Below are positions 18,266 to 27,763 of a stretch of DNA of 64,000 nucleotides, piece after piece. A program made the translations under genes and the position numbers. The notes below the pieces were generated by a model that saw nothing but the letters and a program-made list of their open reading frames with translations, searched no databases and had not been told where the DNA came from. This stretch comes from Candidatus Comchoanobacter bicostacola (lineage in GTDB: Bacteria > Pseudomonadota > Gammaproteobacteria > Comchoanobacterales > Comchoanobacteraceae), in assembly GCF_024172705.1 (NCBI RefSeq), contig NZ_CP092900.1:62001-126000 (forward strand), in the 5' to 3' direction. The first letter of the stretch is position 1; each line of letters begins with the position of its first letter.

Positions 18266-19560
18266 AAAAAATGAAACCAATTATAGAAGTAACAGATATT
18301 AAAAAGGCTTTTAGTAAGGGACCTAAAAATGAGATTTTAGTGCTAGATGATGTATCACTACACATCAATCCGGGTGAAATTATCTGTTTGTTAGGGACTT
18401 CTGGGTCGGGAAAATCTACTTTATTGCGGATTATTGCGGGTTTAATCAAACCCACACAAGGGCTTAGGTATTATAATCAGCAACCAGTTGTTGGATCTAT
18501 TCCAAAGCTGAGTATGGTATTCCAGCAGTTTGCATTGCTGCCTTGGATGACGGTATTGCAGAATGTAGAGTTAGCGATTGAGGGCGTTGAGTTTGACCCA
18601 GCGGTTAGAAGAGAAAAGGCATTAAAAGCAATTGATGTTGTCGGTTTGGATGGTTTCGAATCTGCATACCCAAGAGAATTATCAGGAGGAATCTCCCAAA
18701 GGGTAGGGTTAGCAAGAGCTTTAGTGGTTGATCCAGAAGTAATTCTATTGGATGAGCCTTTTTCAGCACTGGATGTGCTGACAGCAGAAAACTTACGTGG
18801 TGATCTAATTAACCTGTGGATAAGTAAGAAAACAAATTTAAAATCAATGCTTATGGTAACGCATAACATTGAAGAAGCCGTTTATATGGCTGACCGTATT
18901 TTAATCTTTGGTTCAGACCCAGGAAATGTGCGTTCTGAAATGGTTGTGGATCTACCACATCCAAGAGATGACCATGAAGAAAAAATGAGTGCGTATATTG
19001 ATGAGGTTTACCGAAGGATCTCAGATATTAATTTCCAGTCTAAGCGGGCTGGTATGCGGTTTAGAACAGTTAGGGTAGACTACCGTTTACCGAGCGTTGC
19101 TGTTTCAAACTTGACCGGTTTATTAGAGTTCCTGGCCTCACTGGAGGGGGGAGAAGGTTCAGATTTATCAGATGTTGCTGATGAGATGCATTTAGATATT
19201 GATGAGCTGCTCCCAGTAGCAGAGGCGGTTGAGATTCTACGTTTTGCATCGGTTGTGAATGGCAAGTTCAATTTAACAGAGGCTGGTAAATCCTTTGCAG
19301 AGGCCAGTATCCTCGATAAAAAGAAAATCTTTGCAAGACAGATTTTAGATTATATCCCACTGGCTTTAAATGTTCGAGAGCGTTTAGAACGTGCTGCTGC
19401 ACACAGTATGCATAAGGATTTATTCTTAGATGTGCTTAAGAGTAACTTAAGTGAAGCAGCCTCTCATGCCGTACTAAGGACCATGATTGATTGGGGTCGT
19501 TATGCAGAGTTATTTGCTTATAATGATAACTCAGGAATGCTCAGCCTCGAAGATCCTTAA
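18262..19560 (+). CDS. ABC transporter ATP-binding protein with AAA-associated C-terminal domain
   Basis: The ATPase partner of the preceding permease. Walker A is LLGTSGSGKSTLLRI, the signature is LSGGISQRVGLARAL, Walker B is VILLDEPFSALD, and the switch histidine is in MLMVTHN. After about 250 residues a second domain (to residue 432) matches the AAA-associated domain found on some nitrate/sulfonate-type ATPases. The start is taken as the ATG at 18262, preceded by GGGGGG and overlapping the permease stop; the frame also opens 16 codons earlier without support. Confidence 0.88.
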   Translation: MKKMKPIIEVTDIKKAFSKGPKNEILVLDDVSLHINPGEIICLLGTSGSGKSTLLRIIAGLIKPTQGLRYYNQQPVVGSIPKLSMVFQQFALLPWMTVLQNVELAIEGVEFDPAVRREKALKAIDVVGLDGFESAYPRELSGGISQRVGLARALVVDPEVILLDEPFSALDVLTAENLRGDLINLWISKKTNLKSMLMVTHNIEEAVYMADRILIFGSDPGNVRSEMVVDLPHPRDDHEEKMSAYIDEVYRRISDINFQSKRAGMRFRTVRVDYRLPSVAVSNLTGLLEFLASLEGGEGSDLSDVADEMHLDIDELLPVAEAVEILRFASVVNGKFNLTEAGKSFAEASILDKKKIFARQILDYIPLALNVRERLERAAAHSMHKDLFLDVLKSNLSEAASHAVLRTMIDWGRYAELFAYNDNSGMLSLEDP

Positions 19561-20170
19561 TCTTAGAGAGGATGCTTTTTTGTTGTTCGGGGCTGTGTTT
19601 TAATAGCCCGCCGCCCATAACAATATGATCAGGGTTCACTTTAAGAACTTTTTCTATATTGTCCAGATTGATGCCACCATCAAGCATAACATCAAATCCT
19701 TGCTGTTTGGCTTGTTTGGCTTTTTCTAACATAGAAACCTGCAGGGCTTGATGTGAGAACCCAGGGTTGACACAGAGTATGAGTAAGCGTTGAGTTGGGC
19801 AGTTAGAGGGGATGCTTTCATCGGGTGAAAGAGCAATTCTCAAGTCAATGGGTTGTTTTATGAGCCATTGTTGGGTAGCTGTATCAAGGGTGTTCCAGTG
19901 TACGCTAATGTTTTTAATGCCTATCTCAATTAGCTGATTCAGAAGTGCTTTTGAGGTGGGCTTAGTCATTAGGTGAACATCTAAAGTGCACTCTGGATAG
20001 CGTGATCTTATATCTTTCATGTTTTGGATATTCAACCCAAAATTGTGGGTGTATTGAAAGTCCATACAATCAATGTGTAGATCCTTAAGGCCTAATTGCA
20101 TAAGCTGAGTAATACAGTCAGCTAAATTGAGTGAAGGTGCTGCTAGTAAAGAGGGGAGTATAAAGTTCAT
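19541..20170 (-). CDS. rpe: Ribulose-phosphate 3-epimerase
   Basis: Rpe interconverts ribulose-5-phosphate and xylulose-5-phosphate in the pentose phosphate pathway. The 209-aa TIM-barrel protein has PSLLAAPSL near the start, the metal-site box LHIDCMDFQY, TLDVHLM, the phosphate loop VNPGFSHQAL and LDGGIN. It is shorter and more divergent than typical Rpe (~225 aa): the usual VMDGHFVPN is DCMDFQYTHN. Its 3' end overlaps the ABC ATPase by 20 bases and its start overlaps djlA by 4. Confidence 0.85.
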   Translation of the reverse strand: MNFILPSLLAAPSLNLADCITQLMQLGLKDLHIDCMDFQYTHNFGLNIQNMKDIRSRYPECTLDVHLMTKPTSKALLNQLIEIGIKNISVHWNTLDTATQQWLIKQPIDLRIALSPDESIPSNCPTQRLLILCVNPGFSHQALQVSMLEKAKQAKQQGFDVMLDGGINLDNIEKVLKVNPDHIVMGGGLLKHSPEQQKSILSKIKDLRG

Positions 20171-20931
20171 ATGCGTTGTTTGTCAGCGTGTTGTTTACGA
20201 ATGGTATCCCAAGCACTGTGGAACTCTTTTACTTTCTCTTCTGCTATTTTCTTTTTTTTCGGGTCAGGGTGACGGTCTGGATGATATTTGCTTAATAAGC
20301 GTCTATAGGCTTTTTTGACATCAGCCAGTGAAGTATTGGCACTAACGCCTAAGGTTTGATATGCGTTTTGTATGCCGTTAAACGCTCTAAAAGGTTGGTG
20401 GTTGGTTTGTTGGCGGTACTGATGCTGGTTCTGATTTTGTCTTTGGGTATAAAACTTGATTTGATTCAGTATATTAATTTGATTTCTAGAGGGGGCACCG
20501 TCAACATGGCAGATCCCTTCACAAACAAGTAAGAATTGCTCAACTAAAGTAGGGTTTTGCATGCTTATAATTTGCATGTAGGTACATACTTTATTTAGAT
20601 TGAGCCCCATTGATCCTTCTTTGAATGAGTTCTTTGCACTGGATGTTTGATGGAAATTAAGACCTATTTTTTGCATATGTTGCTTAGCATAGCTAATTTC
20701 TGCCTGTGAAATAACGCCATCGGCTTTTGCTAAAAGACCTAAACTTGAAAATAAGTGGTGGTGATAAGATGCTACAGAAAAAGTATGGAAATGGTTTGAC
20801 CATTGAAAGGTAGGTATCGGATCACCAAATTTGTATGCTAGATAAATGCCTAGGATAATACCTACGTACAGGGGTGCTCTAAACATTGTTGTAATTAAGA
20901 TCCCAAAAAAGAACCAAGCTGTTTTGCTCAT
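20167..20931 (-). CDS. djlA: DnaJ-like membrane co-chaperone DjlA
   Basis: DjlA is a membrane-anchored J-domain protein that stimulates DnaK. The 254-aa protein has an N-terminal transmembrane segment (FFFGILITTM through GIILGIYLAYKFG), a central TerB-like helical domain (residues ~55-150), and a C-terminal J domain with KAYRRLLSKYHPDRHPDP and the HPD tripeptide. A Gln/Asn-rich linker separates the last two. Domain order and length fit DjlA. Confidence 0.92.
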   Translation of the reverse strand: MSKTAWFFFGILITTMFRAPLYVGIILGIYLAYKFGDPIPTFQWSNHFHTFSVASYHHHLFSSLGLLAKADGVISQAEISYAKQHMQKIGLNFHQTSSAKNSFKEGSMGLNLNKVCTYMQIISMQNPTLVEQFLLVCEGICHVDGAPSRNQINILNQIKFYTQRQNQNQHQYRQQTNHQPFRAFNGIQNAYQTLGVSANTSLADVKKAYRRLLSKYHPDRHPDPKKKKIAEEKVKEFHSAWDTIRKQHADKQRI

Positions 20932-21024
20932 GCTATTTACCTCGAAGGCATGATACCATAAATAGGTAATGTTTGTAAATTATACCAAATTAAGATATTT
21001 TGTGTATATTTTGATGGGTAGTCG

Positions 21025-21198
21025 ATGGAGTATAAGCGTTACTGGTGTTTAATTTGTGGTCTTGTATATGACGAGGCGATCGGTTGGCCTGAGGATGGAA
21101 TAAAGCCAGGAACATTATGGGAAGATGTCCCTGAAGATTGGTTGTGCCCTGATTGTGGTGCAATGAAAGCTGATTTTGAAATGATGTCCTTAACCTGA
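21025..21198 (+). CDS. rubA: Rubredoxin
   Basis: A short gene (57 aa) with the two rubredoxin iron knuckles: [11 protein letters not shown] near the start and [14 protein letters not shown] near the end. Four cysteines bind one iron, making a one-electron carrier. Length is normal for the family. The ATG at 21025 gives the standard M-x-Y-K-x-W/Y-x-C opening. The last 9 bases overlap the facing response-regulator gene. Confidence 0.92.
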   Translation: MEYKRYWCLICGLVYDEAIGWPEDGIKPGTLWEDVPEDWLCPDCGAMKADFEMMSLT

Positions 21199-21549
21199 GT
21201 AAGCTGTATAACGGGTGAGTATTTCTTTGAGTTTAGCAATGGTCATCGGTTTTTCAACCACTTGATCGACTAGAGGTGAACTCATATCAGAGTCAATATG
21301 TGCACTGGTTAATATCATGGGCACGGTTAGCTCATGTTGTGACTTTAAGCAGTCAGCGATCTTTAATCCACTAATGTCGGGCAGGCTTAGATCGAGTAAG
21401 ATTAAGTCATACTGATGACTTTTTAAATGCTCAATAGCTTCATACCCGGAAGTGCATACCTTTAGAGAGGTGTTTGGAATCATCTCAAACATTTTAGTGC
21501 ATATTTGTCCGGTAAGGATATCATCTTCTATATATAGTACTTTCGTCAT
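21190..21549 (-). CDS. Single-domain response regulator
   Basis: A stand-alone receiver domain (119 aa): acidic pocket IEDD at residues 7-10, phospho-acceptor Asp in [13 protein letters not shown] (~53), the Thr/Ser switch in ILTSAH, and the conserved Lys in VEKPMT. There is no output domain, so it may act like CheY/Spo0F by protein contact. No histidine kinase lies beside it. Confidence 0.88.
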   Translation of the reverse strand: MTKVLYIEDDILTGQICTKMFEMIPNTSLKVCTSGYEAIEHLKSHQYDLILLDLSLPDISGLKIADCLKSQHELTVPMILTSAHIDSDMSSPLVDQVVEKPMTIAKLKEILTRYTAYSG

Positions 21550-21718
21550 TGCAAGAGTTAGTTTATAAAATATACACTATACTACGTTATTTTATTATTG
21601 GATGTCATGTTGATTCATATGTAAGAAATCTCTTACTTCTGGTTGTATTTAAGATTAATGCGTGTAATAGAGGGTGATTTATGTTATTTATTAATTTTAT
21701 TATATACTTAGAATTGTT

Positions 21719-22840
21719 ATGAGTTATAGATTAGTGACATCAGAATCTGTTTCTGATGGCCATCCGGATAAAATAGCAGACCAAATTTCTGATGCGGTAC
21801 TTGATCAAGCGTTGATGCTTGATAAACATGCGCGAGTAGCCTGTGAAACGATTATTAAAGGTAAGTGGATTGGTTTAGCTGGAGAGTTAACAGCATCTTC
21901 GGATATTAATTATGCAGATGCAGTATGCAGTGTGTTATCTGAGGTTTATAACCGAAAAGTATGTGCATCTGAGTTAGAGCTTCTAATCCATATGGGGTTG
22001 CAGTCTAAAGAAATTGCGCATGGTGTTGATCATTATCGTGATGCCCGCATCGGTGCGGGTGATCAGGGCGTTATGTTTGGTTATGCTTGTAATGAGAATA
22101 ATTTGTTTATGCCTTATTCAGTAGTTTTATCACATCAGCTGATGCAGCAGCAAAAAAGAGTGCGTCAATCCAATCCTATGCTTGGGGCTGATGCTAAAGC
22201 ACAGGTTACAATGGCCTATACTGGAAATCAACCGAGTTATGTGGATACGGTGCTGATTTCGACACAGCACGTGGCTGAGTTCTCATTATCTGATCTTAGG
22301 GCTTTAGTGCAAAATGAAATTCTGGACCCAATTATTCCTAAGGACTTAATCACTGAGGAGACTCGGTTTGTTATTAATCCTGCGGGTAGTTTTATTGAGG
22401 GAGGGCCGGATGCAGATTGTGGTTTGACAGGGCGTAAGATTATTGTGGATACCTATGGCGGTGTTGGTCATCATGGAGGCGGTGCTTTTTCAGGAAAAGA
22501 TGCAACTAAGGTTGATCGGACGGGTGCTTATATGGCTCGGTATGTTGCTAAACATATTGTAGCTGCGGATTTAGCAGAACGCTGTGAGGTACAGTTAGCT
22601 TATGCGATTGGTAAAAGCAGACCGGTTGCCGTATCAATCAATACCTTTGGAACCTTTAAAATACCGGAGTCAATGATATTAAGTAAAGTTGAGTCTATAT
22701 TTGATTTTTCAACAGAAGCTATGATTGTAGCATTGGAGTTAAATCAACCTATATTTAGACAAGTTGCAGCCTTTGGTCATTTTGGGCGTAGTGATTTAGA
22801 TTTGCCTTGGGAACGCTTGGATAGGATGGAGCGCTTTTAA
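21719..22840 (+). CDS. metK: S-adenosylmethionine synthetase
   Basis: MetK makes SAM from methionine and ATP. The 373-aa protein shows SESVSDGHPDKIADQISD, GAGDQGVMFGYA, the P-loop-like GGPDADCGLTGRKI and GGGAFSGKDATKVDRT. It is about 10 residues shorter than E. coli MetK but complete. The stop overlaps the following ferredoxin start (TAATG). Synteny with a ferredoxin gene suggests one transcript. Confidence 0.96.
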   Translation: MSYRLVTSESVSDGHPDKIADQISDAVLDQALMLDKHARVACETIIKGKWIGLAGELTASSDINYADAVCSVLSEVYNRKVCASELELLIHMGLQSKEIAHGVDHYRDARIGAGDQGVMFGYACNENNLFMPYSVVLSHQLMQQQKRVRQSNPMLGADAKAQVTMAYTGNQPSYVDTVLISTQHVAEFSLSDLRALVQNEILDPIIPKDLITEETRFVINPAGSFIEGGPDADCGLTGRKIIVDTYGGVGHHGGGAFSGKDATKVDRTGAYMARYVAKHIVAADLAERCEVQLAYAIGKSRPVAVSINTFGTFKIPESMILSKVESIFDFSTEAMIVALELNQPIFRQVAAFGHFGRSDLDLPWERLDRMERF

Positions 22841-23052
22841 TGTCTTTAAAGATTAATCACGATTGTATTAATTGTGATGTATGTGAAGATAAGTGCCCGA
22901 ATCAAGCAATCAGTCAAGGTGTTGACATCTATGAGATAGATCCCGATTTATGTACGGAGTGTCAAGGGCATTATGATGAGCCTCAGTGTATTGTGTTTTG
23001 TCCTGTAGATTGCATTGAGTTATTAAAAGAGCATGAGGCAAGTAAGGTTTAA
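22840..23052 (+). CDS. Ferredoxin, 2x[4Fe-4S], YfhL-like
   Basis: A 70-aa electron carrier with two cluster-binding motifs: CINCDVCEDKCPN at the start, and C-x2-C-x8-C-x3-C with an inserted loop (CTECQGHYDEPQCIVFCP), typical of YfhL-type ferredoxins. Translation is probably coupled to metK through the TAATG overlap. Confidence 0.9.
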   Translation: MSLKINHDCINCDVCEDKCPNQAISQGVDIYEIDPDLCTECQGHYDEPQCIVFCPVDCIELLKEHEASKV

Positions 23053-23095
23053 TGCTATAGTGTAATATGGAAGTGTTTTTAGGGAGTGGGTTGTT

Positions 23096-24256
23096 GTGCA
23101 GGGTCTTTTTCAATTAAGTCATTGGCAGGTAGTGTTGTGCATACTGGGACTTACCCATGTGACGATGATTGCGGTAACTTTATATCTACATCGATCTATG
23201 TCGCATAAGGCATGTACACTACACCCAGTGGTTGCACATTTTTTTAGATTTTGGTTATGGCTCACAACAGGGATGACGACAAAAGAGTGGGTTGCTGTGC
23301 ATCGAAAACACCATGCGCATGTTGAGACATCAGAAGATCCACATAGCCCACAGGTTTATGGAATTTGGGCTGTGTTATTGTCTGGGGTTTGGTTATATCG
23401 TCGTAGCGCACAAAGTCAAGAGGTATTGTCGCGGTATGGGCATGATTGTCCAGATGATTGGATTGAGCGTCATGTTTATCGAATCAAAGGGTCTGGAGTT
23501 ATATTAACGTTGTGTATTGATTTGTATTTATGGGGCACACAGGGGCTTATTATTTGGGTTGCGCAAATGCTATGGGTGCCACTAACAGCTGCGGGTATTA
23601 TTAATGGGGTTGGGCATTATCTAGGTTATCGAAATTTTGAGTCTAAGGATGCATCTTGTAATATTATACCGTGGGGTGTTTTTATTGCGGGAGAAGAGCT
23701 GCACAATAATCACCATGCATATCCTCGATCCGCAAAACTATCCAGTCGTCCTTTTGAATTTGATCTAGGTTACGTTTATTTAAAGATACTGGTTTATTTA
23801 GGGTTGGCTAAGGTTTGTTATGTAATGCCAGCAAGGGATCGGGTTAAGGCTGGTTTAGCATCCATTTTGAATGAGCGGATGTTGATATGCCGTGAATATA
23901 GTATTCAGGTTTTGAGTCATGCATTAAAAGAGAGCTACTTGGTAAACAATAATAGTGGTTTGATGCGTATTAAGCGTTTAAAGCGATTATTATTTACACA
24001 CCCTCAGTTATTAAAAGAACAAGAGAAGCATGTATTGACGTGTGCACTTTCTTTTGATGATAAGTTAGCCCAAGTTTATAAGTTTAGAGCGAAGTTGTAC
24101 GCAATTTTTTACCACAGTGGCTATCCAGATAGAATGGCCTCTATTAAAGATTGGTGCAAGCAAGCTCGTGATACCCAAATTGAGTTGTTGATTGTATTTG
24201 CAAGCTGGGTGGAGTCACGTTACTTAGAGGGGGTGGTATGCAAGACCCAAAATTAG
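23096..24256 (+). CDS. Acyl-CoA/fatty-acid desaturase (delta-9 type)
   Basis: An integral membrane di-iron desaturase that would introduce a double bond into acyl chains. Three histidine boxes are present: HRSMSH, HRKHH and HNNHH. Hydrophobic segments flank them in the usual order. The 386-aa protein has a C-terminal extension of about 120 residues that is helical and basic. The start is a GTG with AGGGAG upstream. Its end overlaps ubiK by 19 bases. Confidence 0.9.
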   Translation: MQGLFQLSHWQVVLCILGLTHVTMIAVTLYLHRSMSHKACTLHPVVAHFFRFWLWLTTGMTTKEWVAVHRKHHAHVETSEDPHSPQVYGIWAVLLSGVWLYRRSAQSQEVLSRYGHDCPDDWIERHVYRIKGSGVILTLCIDLYLWGTQGLIIWVAQMLWVPLTAAGIINGVGHYLGYRNFESKDASCNIIPWGVFIAGEELHNNHHAYPRSAKLSSRPFEFDLGYVYLKILVYLGLAKVCYVMPARDRVKAGLASILNERMLICREYSIQVLSHALKESYLVNNNSGLMRIKRLKRLLFTHPQLLKEQEKHVLTCALSFDDKLAQVYKFRAKLYAIFYHSGYPDRMASIKDWCKQARDTQIELLIVFASWVESRYLEGVVCKTQN

Positions 24257-24456
24257 AAGACTTTGATGAGTATTACTCATTATTTCCAAGGCCGATACGT
24301 GCTTTAATGCGTTGCTTTAAGCAAGAGTGTAATTTTGCGATACGCTCAATGATTCTGCGCCTAGGTCTTGTTTCTAAGCAGGAGTATCAAGTTACACAAG
24401 ATCTTTTAATTCAAGCTCAAGAAAAAATCAAAAAACTAGAAGAACAATTGTCTTAA
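24238..24456 (+). CDS. ubiK: Ubiquinone biosynthesis accessory factor UbiK
   Basis: A 72-aa protein of the YqiC/UbiK family, with an amphipathic N-terminal half and a C-terminal coiled coil: RLGLVSKQEYQVTQDLLIQA then EKIKKLEEQLS. The segment RLxLVSxxEF/Y is the family hallmark. UbiK assists the late aerobic steps of ubiquinone synthesis together with the UbiH/UbiF-type hydroxylases encoded at 49.8-51.9 kb. Confidence 0.85.
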   Translation: MQDPKLEDFDEYYSLFPRPIRALMRCFKQECNFAIRSMILRLGLVSKQEYQVTQDLLIQAQEKIKKLEEQLS

Positions 24457-24810
24457 AATACGCTTAAATTTACTACGCTCTAAGGGTGGGAGTTTCTTAA
24501 GAATGTCGTTAAGCGTGTGGGTGCTATTTTTGTAAGGATGGTATATGACTAATTGAGCTTTGATGGAGAGATAGATGCTCCCATCAGGATGACAGAATAA
24601 AATTTTATTTATATACATAGTTTTTTGTTTTGTTTCTATGGGTATTATTCTATCAATAGTATCCAATGCCAATGGGTATAATGCGCCATTGTTTGTGAGA
24701 CATTTCTTACCTTGTGTGTACTGAAAAAAGTCTGTTTGAACCTTAGTCTGGTAATAAATTATCTTAAAATAGGGTATTTGCTTATATTTCAGTGCTAACG
24801 TTAGCGCCAT
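24436..24810 (-). CDS. Hypothetical protein
   Basis: No family is recognised. From the ATG at 24810 it is about 124 aa; the frame also opens at a TTG at 24837. The sequence is basic and Tyr/Ile-rich, with a mixed alpha/beta look and a helical C-terminus (LNDILKKLPPLERSKFKRIL). Neither start has a clear ribosome site. It overlaps the end of ubiK by 21 bases on the opposite strand. Confidence 0.4.
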   Translation of the reverse strand: MALTLALKYKQIPYFKIIYYQTKVQTDFFQYTQGKKCLTNNGALYPLALDTIDRIIPIETKQKTMYINKILFCHPDGSIYLSIKAQLVIYHPYKNSTHTLNDILKKLPPLERSKFKRILRQLFF

Positions 24811-24837
24811 TGATGTTTGCAACGAGTACGTTAGCAA

Positions 24838-25149
24838 AAGTGTAATATTTCCAGGTTTTACTTCTTACCTGTCAATATTGTTATTGGGCTTATTGCAGTT
24901 TATTTATTTTACACTTTCATGTTTTTGTGCTGGTTTTGTGCATAAGAACCCTGGTTAAGGCTCTGGTCACTAGGGCTTTGTTTCTGTATTCAATTATGGG
25001 GATGAATTTATTTTCTCACAATGCTAGAATATGCTGGTTTCGAAAAAATGATAATATGTGATAAAAATCAATCTCTTGTAAGTTTTCCCGCTATTGACTT
25101 TTACATTGTTTATGCTATTATATGTTTAAGATAAAAAATATAAATAATT
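24838..25149. other. AT-rich intergenic region
   Basis: This 312-bp gap shows no coding sequence. It holds the promoter of the CPBP protease gene near its right end. Nothing else is recognised. Confidence 0.5.
25094..25121 (+). promoter_or_regulatory. Promoter of the CPBP protease gene
   Basis: TTGACT (25094-25099) and TATTAT (25116-25121) are 16 bases apart, with TG just upstream of the -10 (extended -10 type). Confidence 0.45.
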
Positions 25150-26469
25150 ATGAATATGAAGTCCGTCAATATAAATTCAAACTGGTTTAAATTCTTTGGT
25201 GCGCTAGGTGCGTTATTGTTTACAAGCGGCTTTGGTTTGTTTGCAGCAGCATCAACAACAGCTTTTATATTTTACGTAGAAGTCTTTGCTGTTATGTTTA
25301 CTTTGCTGACGTTGGTTAAGGTCACTAATGCATGGATGAAGGGTGAAAAAGTATCATGGCGTGATTTTGCAGATTCTTTCTGGCTTTCATTATCATTTAT
25401 GGCGGCATGTAGTTGGGACGGTATTATTTATGTAGTAACCCTATTTGCATCACAGCATATTTATGCAAGGGATAAAGAGAAGGGAGATAAGGTTCCTTTC
25501 TATAAGGATCCAATGGTCATGTTTGCTGCATATTATTTATTAGTAACTGTATTATTCCAGTTAACACCATATATCGTCGTTTATGGCGCGGCTTTGTCAC
25601 TGGTCTCTCAAATTGTATTCTGGACGTTGAGTTTATTATACCTTTTTGCTTTGGCCAACAGGTGTGGATATAAGCTACATGCTATATTTCAAAATAAGAA
25701 AGGTGTTGGCCGTGCGCTCATGCTAACTTTTGGCGCTATTTTGATTTTCGTGCTGACATCTCCTGCTATATATTATGCTTCTAACTATGCAGCGTTTGCC
25801 TCATTTGCAGCATTAGGGTTGCCTGCAGTAATTGCTATGGTATTGAATGCAGTCATGTATGCTATCCAACCCTTGGTAGAAGAAATTATTTACAGGTCTG
25901 GTTTAATGGCGTTGCTTGAAAAAATGGGGTTCACGAACCGTAAAGGTAAAAAGACAACTTTTGCTAAGGTTGTTCATACCTTGATGCTAGGCTTGTTTAT
26001 GGGCTTTATCTTTGGCTTTGCTCATGCTTCTGTTCTAGGTGCTGCTAGTATTGGAATTGGTGCACTTGTTTATCATAGCTTGATGGGTATTTTATTCTCT
26101 TTTGTAACATTACGGTCTGGGGGTATTGAGATTGCATCTGTATTCCACTCACTACATAATTACTCGGTATTTACTTTTAGAGCAGTATCATCAGCAGCAA
26201 GAGTAAGTGTTCGTGCTTTCTTATCTAAGCTATATATCCCAATTATTGCACTAAGACTTGTTTTATCTGAATTACTGGTCTTGATCGTAAAATGGATTTG
26301 GAAGCCTAAGGATAAAGATGATTCATCAATGAAGCGCTCAGATAGTGTGTCATCAGACACGGTTGAAAAAGGCAGTGGTCTGCTCGCAATTGAGCCGAAG
26401 GGTGATTTAAACTCTAATGAAAATGGTGCCCCTGTTGCTAGACAGTTTGCTTTAGAGTATCCTGCCTAA
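25150..26469 (+). CDS. CPBP/CAAX-type intramembrane metalloprotease
   Basis: A 439-aa polytopic membrane protein. The C-terminal half carries the CPBP (Abi/Rce1-like) motifs: PLVEEIIYRSG (EExxxR), FIFGFAHAS (FxxxH) and VFHSLHNY (HxxxN/H). The N-terminal half adds about six membrane segments, more than in minimal family members. The C-terminal ~60 residues are cytoplasmic, polar and Ser-rich. Family members act in CAAX or bacteriocin processing or immunity; the target here is unknown. Confidence 0.8.
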   Translation: MNMKSVNINSNWFKFFGALGALLFTSGFGLFAAASTTAFIFYVEVFAVMFTLLTLVKVTNAWMKGEKVSWRDFADSFWLSLSFMAACSWDGIIYVVTLFASQHIYARDKEKGDKVPFYKDPMVMFAAYYLLVTVLFQLTPYIVVYGAALSLVSQIVFWTLSLLYLFALANRCGYKLHAIFQNKKGVGRALMLTFGAILIFVLTSPAIYYASNYAAFASFAALGLPAVIAMVLNAVMYAIQPLVEEIIYRSGLMALLEKMGFTNRKGKKTTFAKVVHTLMLGLFMGFIFGFAHASVLGAASIGIGALVYHSLMGILFSFVTLRSGGIEIASVFHSLHNYSVFTFRAVSSAARVSVRAFLSKLYIPIIALRLVLSELLVLIVKWIWKPKDKDDSSMKRSDSVSSDTVEKGSGLLAIEPKGDLNSNENGAPVARQFALEYPA

Positions 26470-26487
26470 TATATCTTTGTTTTATGT

Positions 26488-27165
26488 ATGAACTATTTAT
26501 GGATACAGTCGATTCAAGCTCGGGAAGAGCTTGTTCTGCCTCCTGAGGCTCATCAGCATGTACGGGCACTCCGTTTGCGATTAAATGATCCCTTAGTATT
26601 GTTTGATGGGCTAGGAAATCAATGTGCAGCTCAGATAGCCTACCATGATAGAAAGCAAACAAAACTGAATGTTGATCCATCATCATATATTTTTAAAAAG
26701 CCACTTCATGGATTGAGGCTTGTACTGGGGGTTCCTAAGTTTTCTACACTTGAGTTTATTATTCAAAAGGCGACAGAGTTAGGGGTGAGTGCGATTGTGC
26801 TATTACCCATGGAGCATACACCGGTTGCGATTAATCAGTCAGTTTGGGAAAAAAAGAAGGTACGTTGGGAAAAAATTATGATTGCTGCTTGTGAACAGTC
26901 CCAGCAGGTTCATATCCCTAAACTGTTGTTTCAGACAGTAGATGATTATCTAAAGGAAGATGTGGTGCGCTATGTGTTTACACAGCATGCTGAGAAAAGA
27001 GTCGGTCAACTATTAGCTCCTTGTGATGTCATTGTAGGCCCAGAAGGAGGCTTTAGTGACTTTGAGCTGAGTAACTTTGGACAGCAATTTAAGCTGTGTG
27101 AAGGGACGCTAAGAACAGATACAGCAGCTATAGCTGCTGTTCTTGCTTTCAATATTGGCTGTTAA
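26488..27165 (+). CDS. rsmE: 16S rRNA (uracil-1498-N3)-methyltransferase RsmE
   Basis: RsmE methylates U1498 in the decoding region of 16S rRNA. The 225-aa SPOUT-class protein has an N-terminal PUA-like domain, then KFSTLEFIIQKATELGV, VGPEGGFSDFEL and the knot motif LRTDTAAIAAVLAF. It is about 15 residues shorter than E. coli RsmE. Its end overlaps the facing rpmG by 4 bases. Confidence 0.92.
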   Translation: MNYLWIQSIQAREELVLPPEAHQHVRALRLRLNDPLVLFDGLGNQCAAQIAYHDRKQTKLNVDPSSYIFKKPLHGLRLVLGVPKFSTLEFIIQKATELGVSAIVLLPMEHTPVAINQSVWEKKKVRWEKIMIAACEQSQQVHIPKLLFQTVDDYLKEDVVRYVFTQHAEKRVGQLLAPCDVIVGPEGGFSDFELSNFGQQFKLCEGTLRTDTAAIAAVLAFNIGC

Positions 27166-27362
27166 ACTTTATCTTGAGTAAACAAAACGTGCTTTCTAGC
27201 TCTCTTAGAAAACTTTCTAAGCTTGAGTTTTCCAGTGCCTTCCATTTTTTGCTTCTGCGTGTTAACTTCCGTAGCATAGCTTTTCTCTACTACTCCGTCT
27301 TCATGCTTATGAATCAATAAGATAGCTTGTCTTCCTTTTTTGGATGGTTTTTTTCTGGCCAT
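27162..27362 (-). CDS. rpmG: 50S ribosomal protein L33
   Basis: The C-terminal half (GKLKLRKFSKRARKHVLF) is diagnostic of L33. The N-terminal part (GRQAILLIHKHEDG) is longer than usual, giving 66 aa against ~55, with an extra basic start. The zinc-binding cysteines of some L33 forms are absent. It lies 13 bases downstream of rpmB, the usual rpmB-rpmG pair. Confidence 0.85.
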   Translation of the reverse strand: MARKKPSKKGRQAILLIHKHEDGVVEKSYATEVNTQKQKMEGTGKLKLRKFSKRARKHVLFTQDKV

Positions 27363-27375
27363 AGATATTTCCGGT

Positions 27376-27597
27376 TTAAGAGTTAGGCTCTAGAAGCTCA
27401 GCTAAATGCTCAACACCTTTTTTGTCAATTGTTTTAATACCCTGCGTGGATATGTTTACACGTACACGCTTGCCATTTGGAAGGATGTACGTTTTCTTTT
27501 GTATATTGACGTTGAAGGTGCGCTTTGTCGCATTTCTCGCGTGTGATCGGTTGTTCCCGACTTGACTGACTTTCTTTGTCACAATACATATGCTCAT
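27376..27597 (-). CDS. rpmB: 50S ribosomal protein L28
   Basis: L28 (73 aa) is recognised from GNNRSHARNATKRTFNVNI and the C-terminal TQGIKTIDKKGVEH. It is a large-subunit protein near the E site. The N-terminal CxxC pair of zinc-type L28 is replaced by CIVTKK, a single-Cys form. Confidence 0.93.
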   Translation of the reverse strand: MSICIVTKKVSQVGNNRSHARNATKRTFNVNIQKKTYILPNGKRVRVNISTQGIKTIDKKGVEHLAELLEPNS

Positions 27598-27763
27598 TAT
27601 TATACCTCGCTGTTGAGATCTTAAATACGATAGATCATATACTATTTTTAACCCTGATGCTAGTAAAAAGTGATTTTTTATTGATAAATGAGTTGCTTGT
27701 TGCTTTTTTTGAGGGGGGATAGTTAAAGGTAAATTAAATTTGTGTGGAATTCTGGCCTGTGCA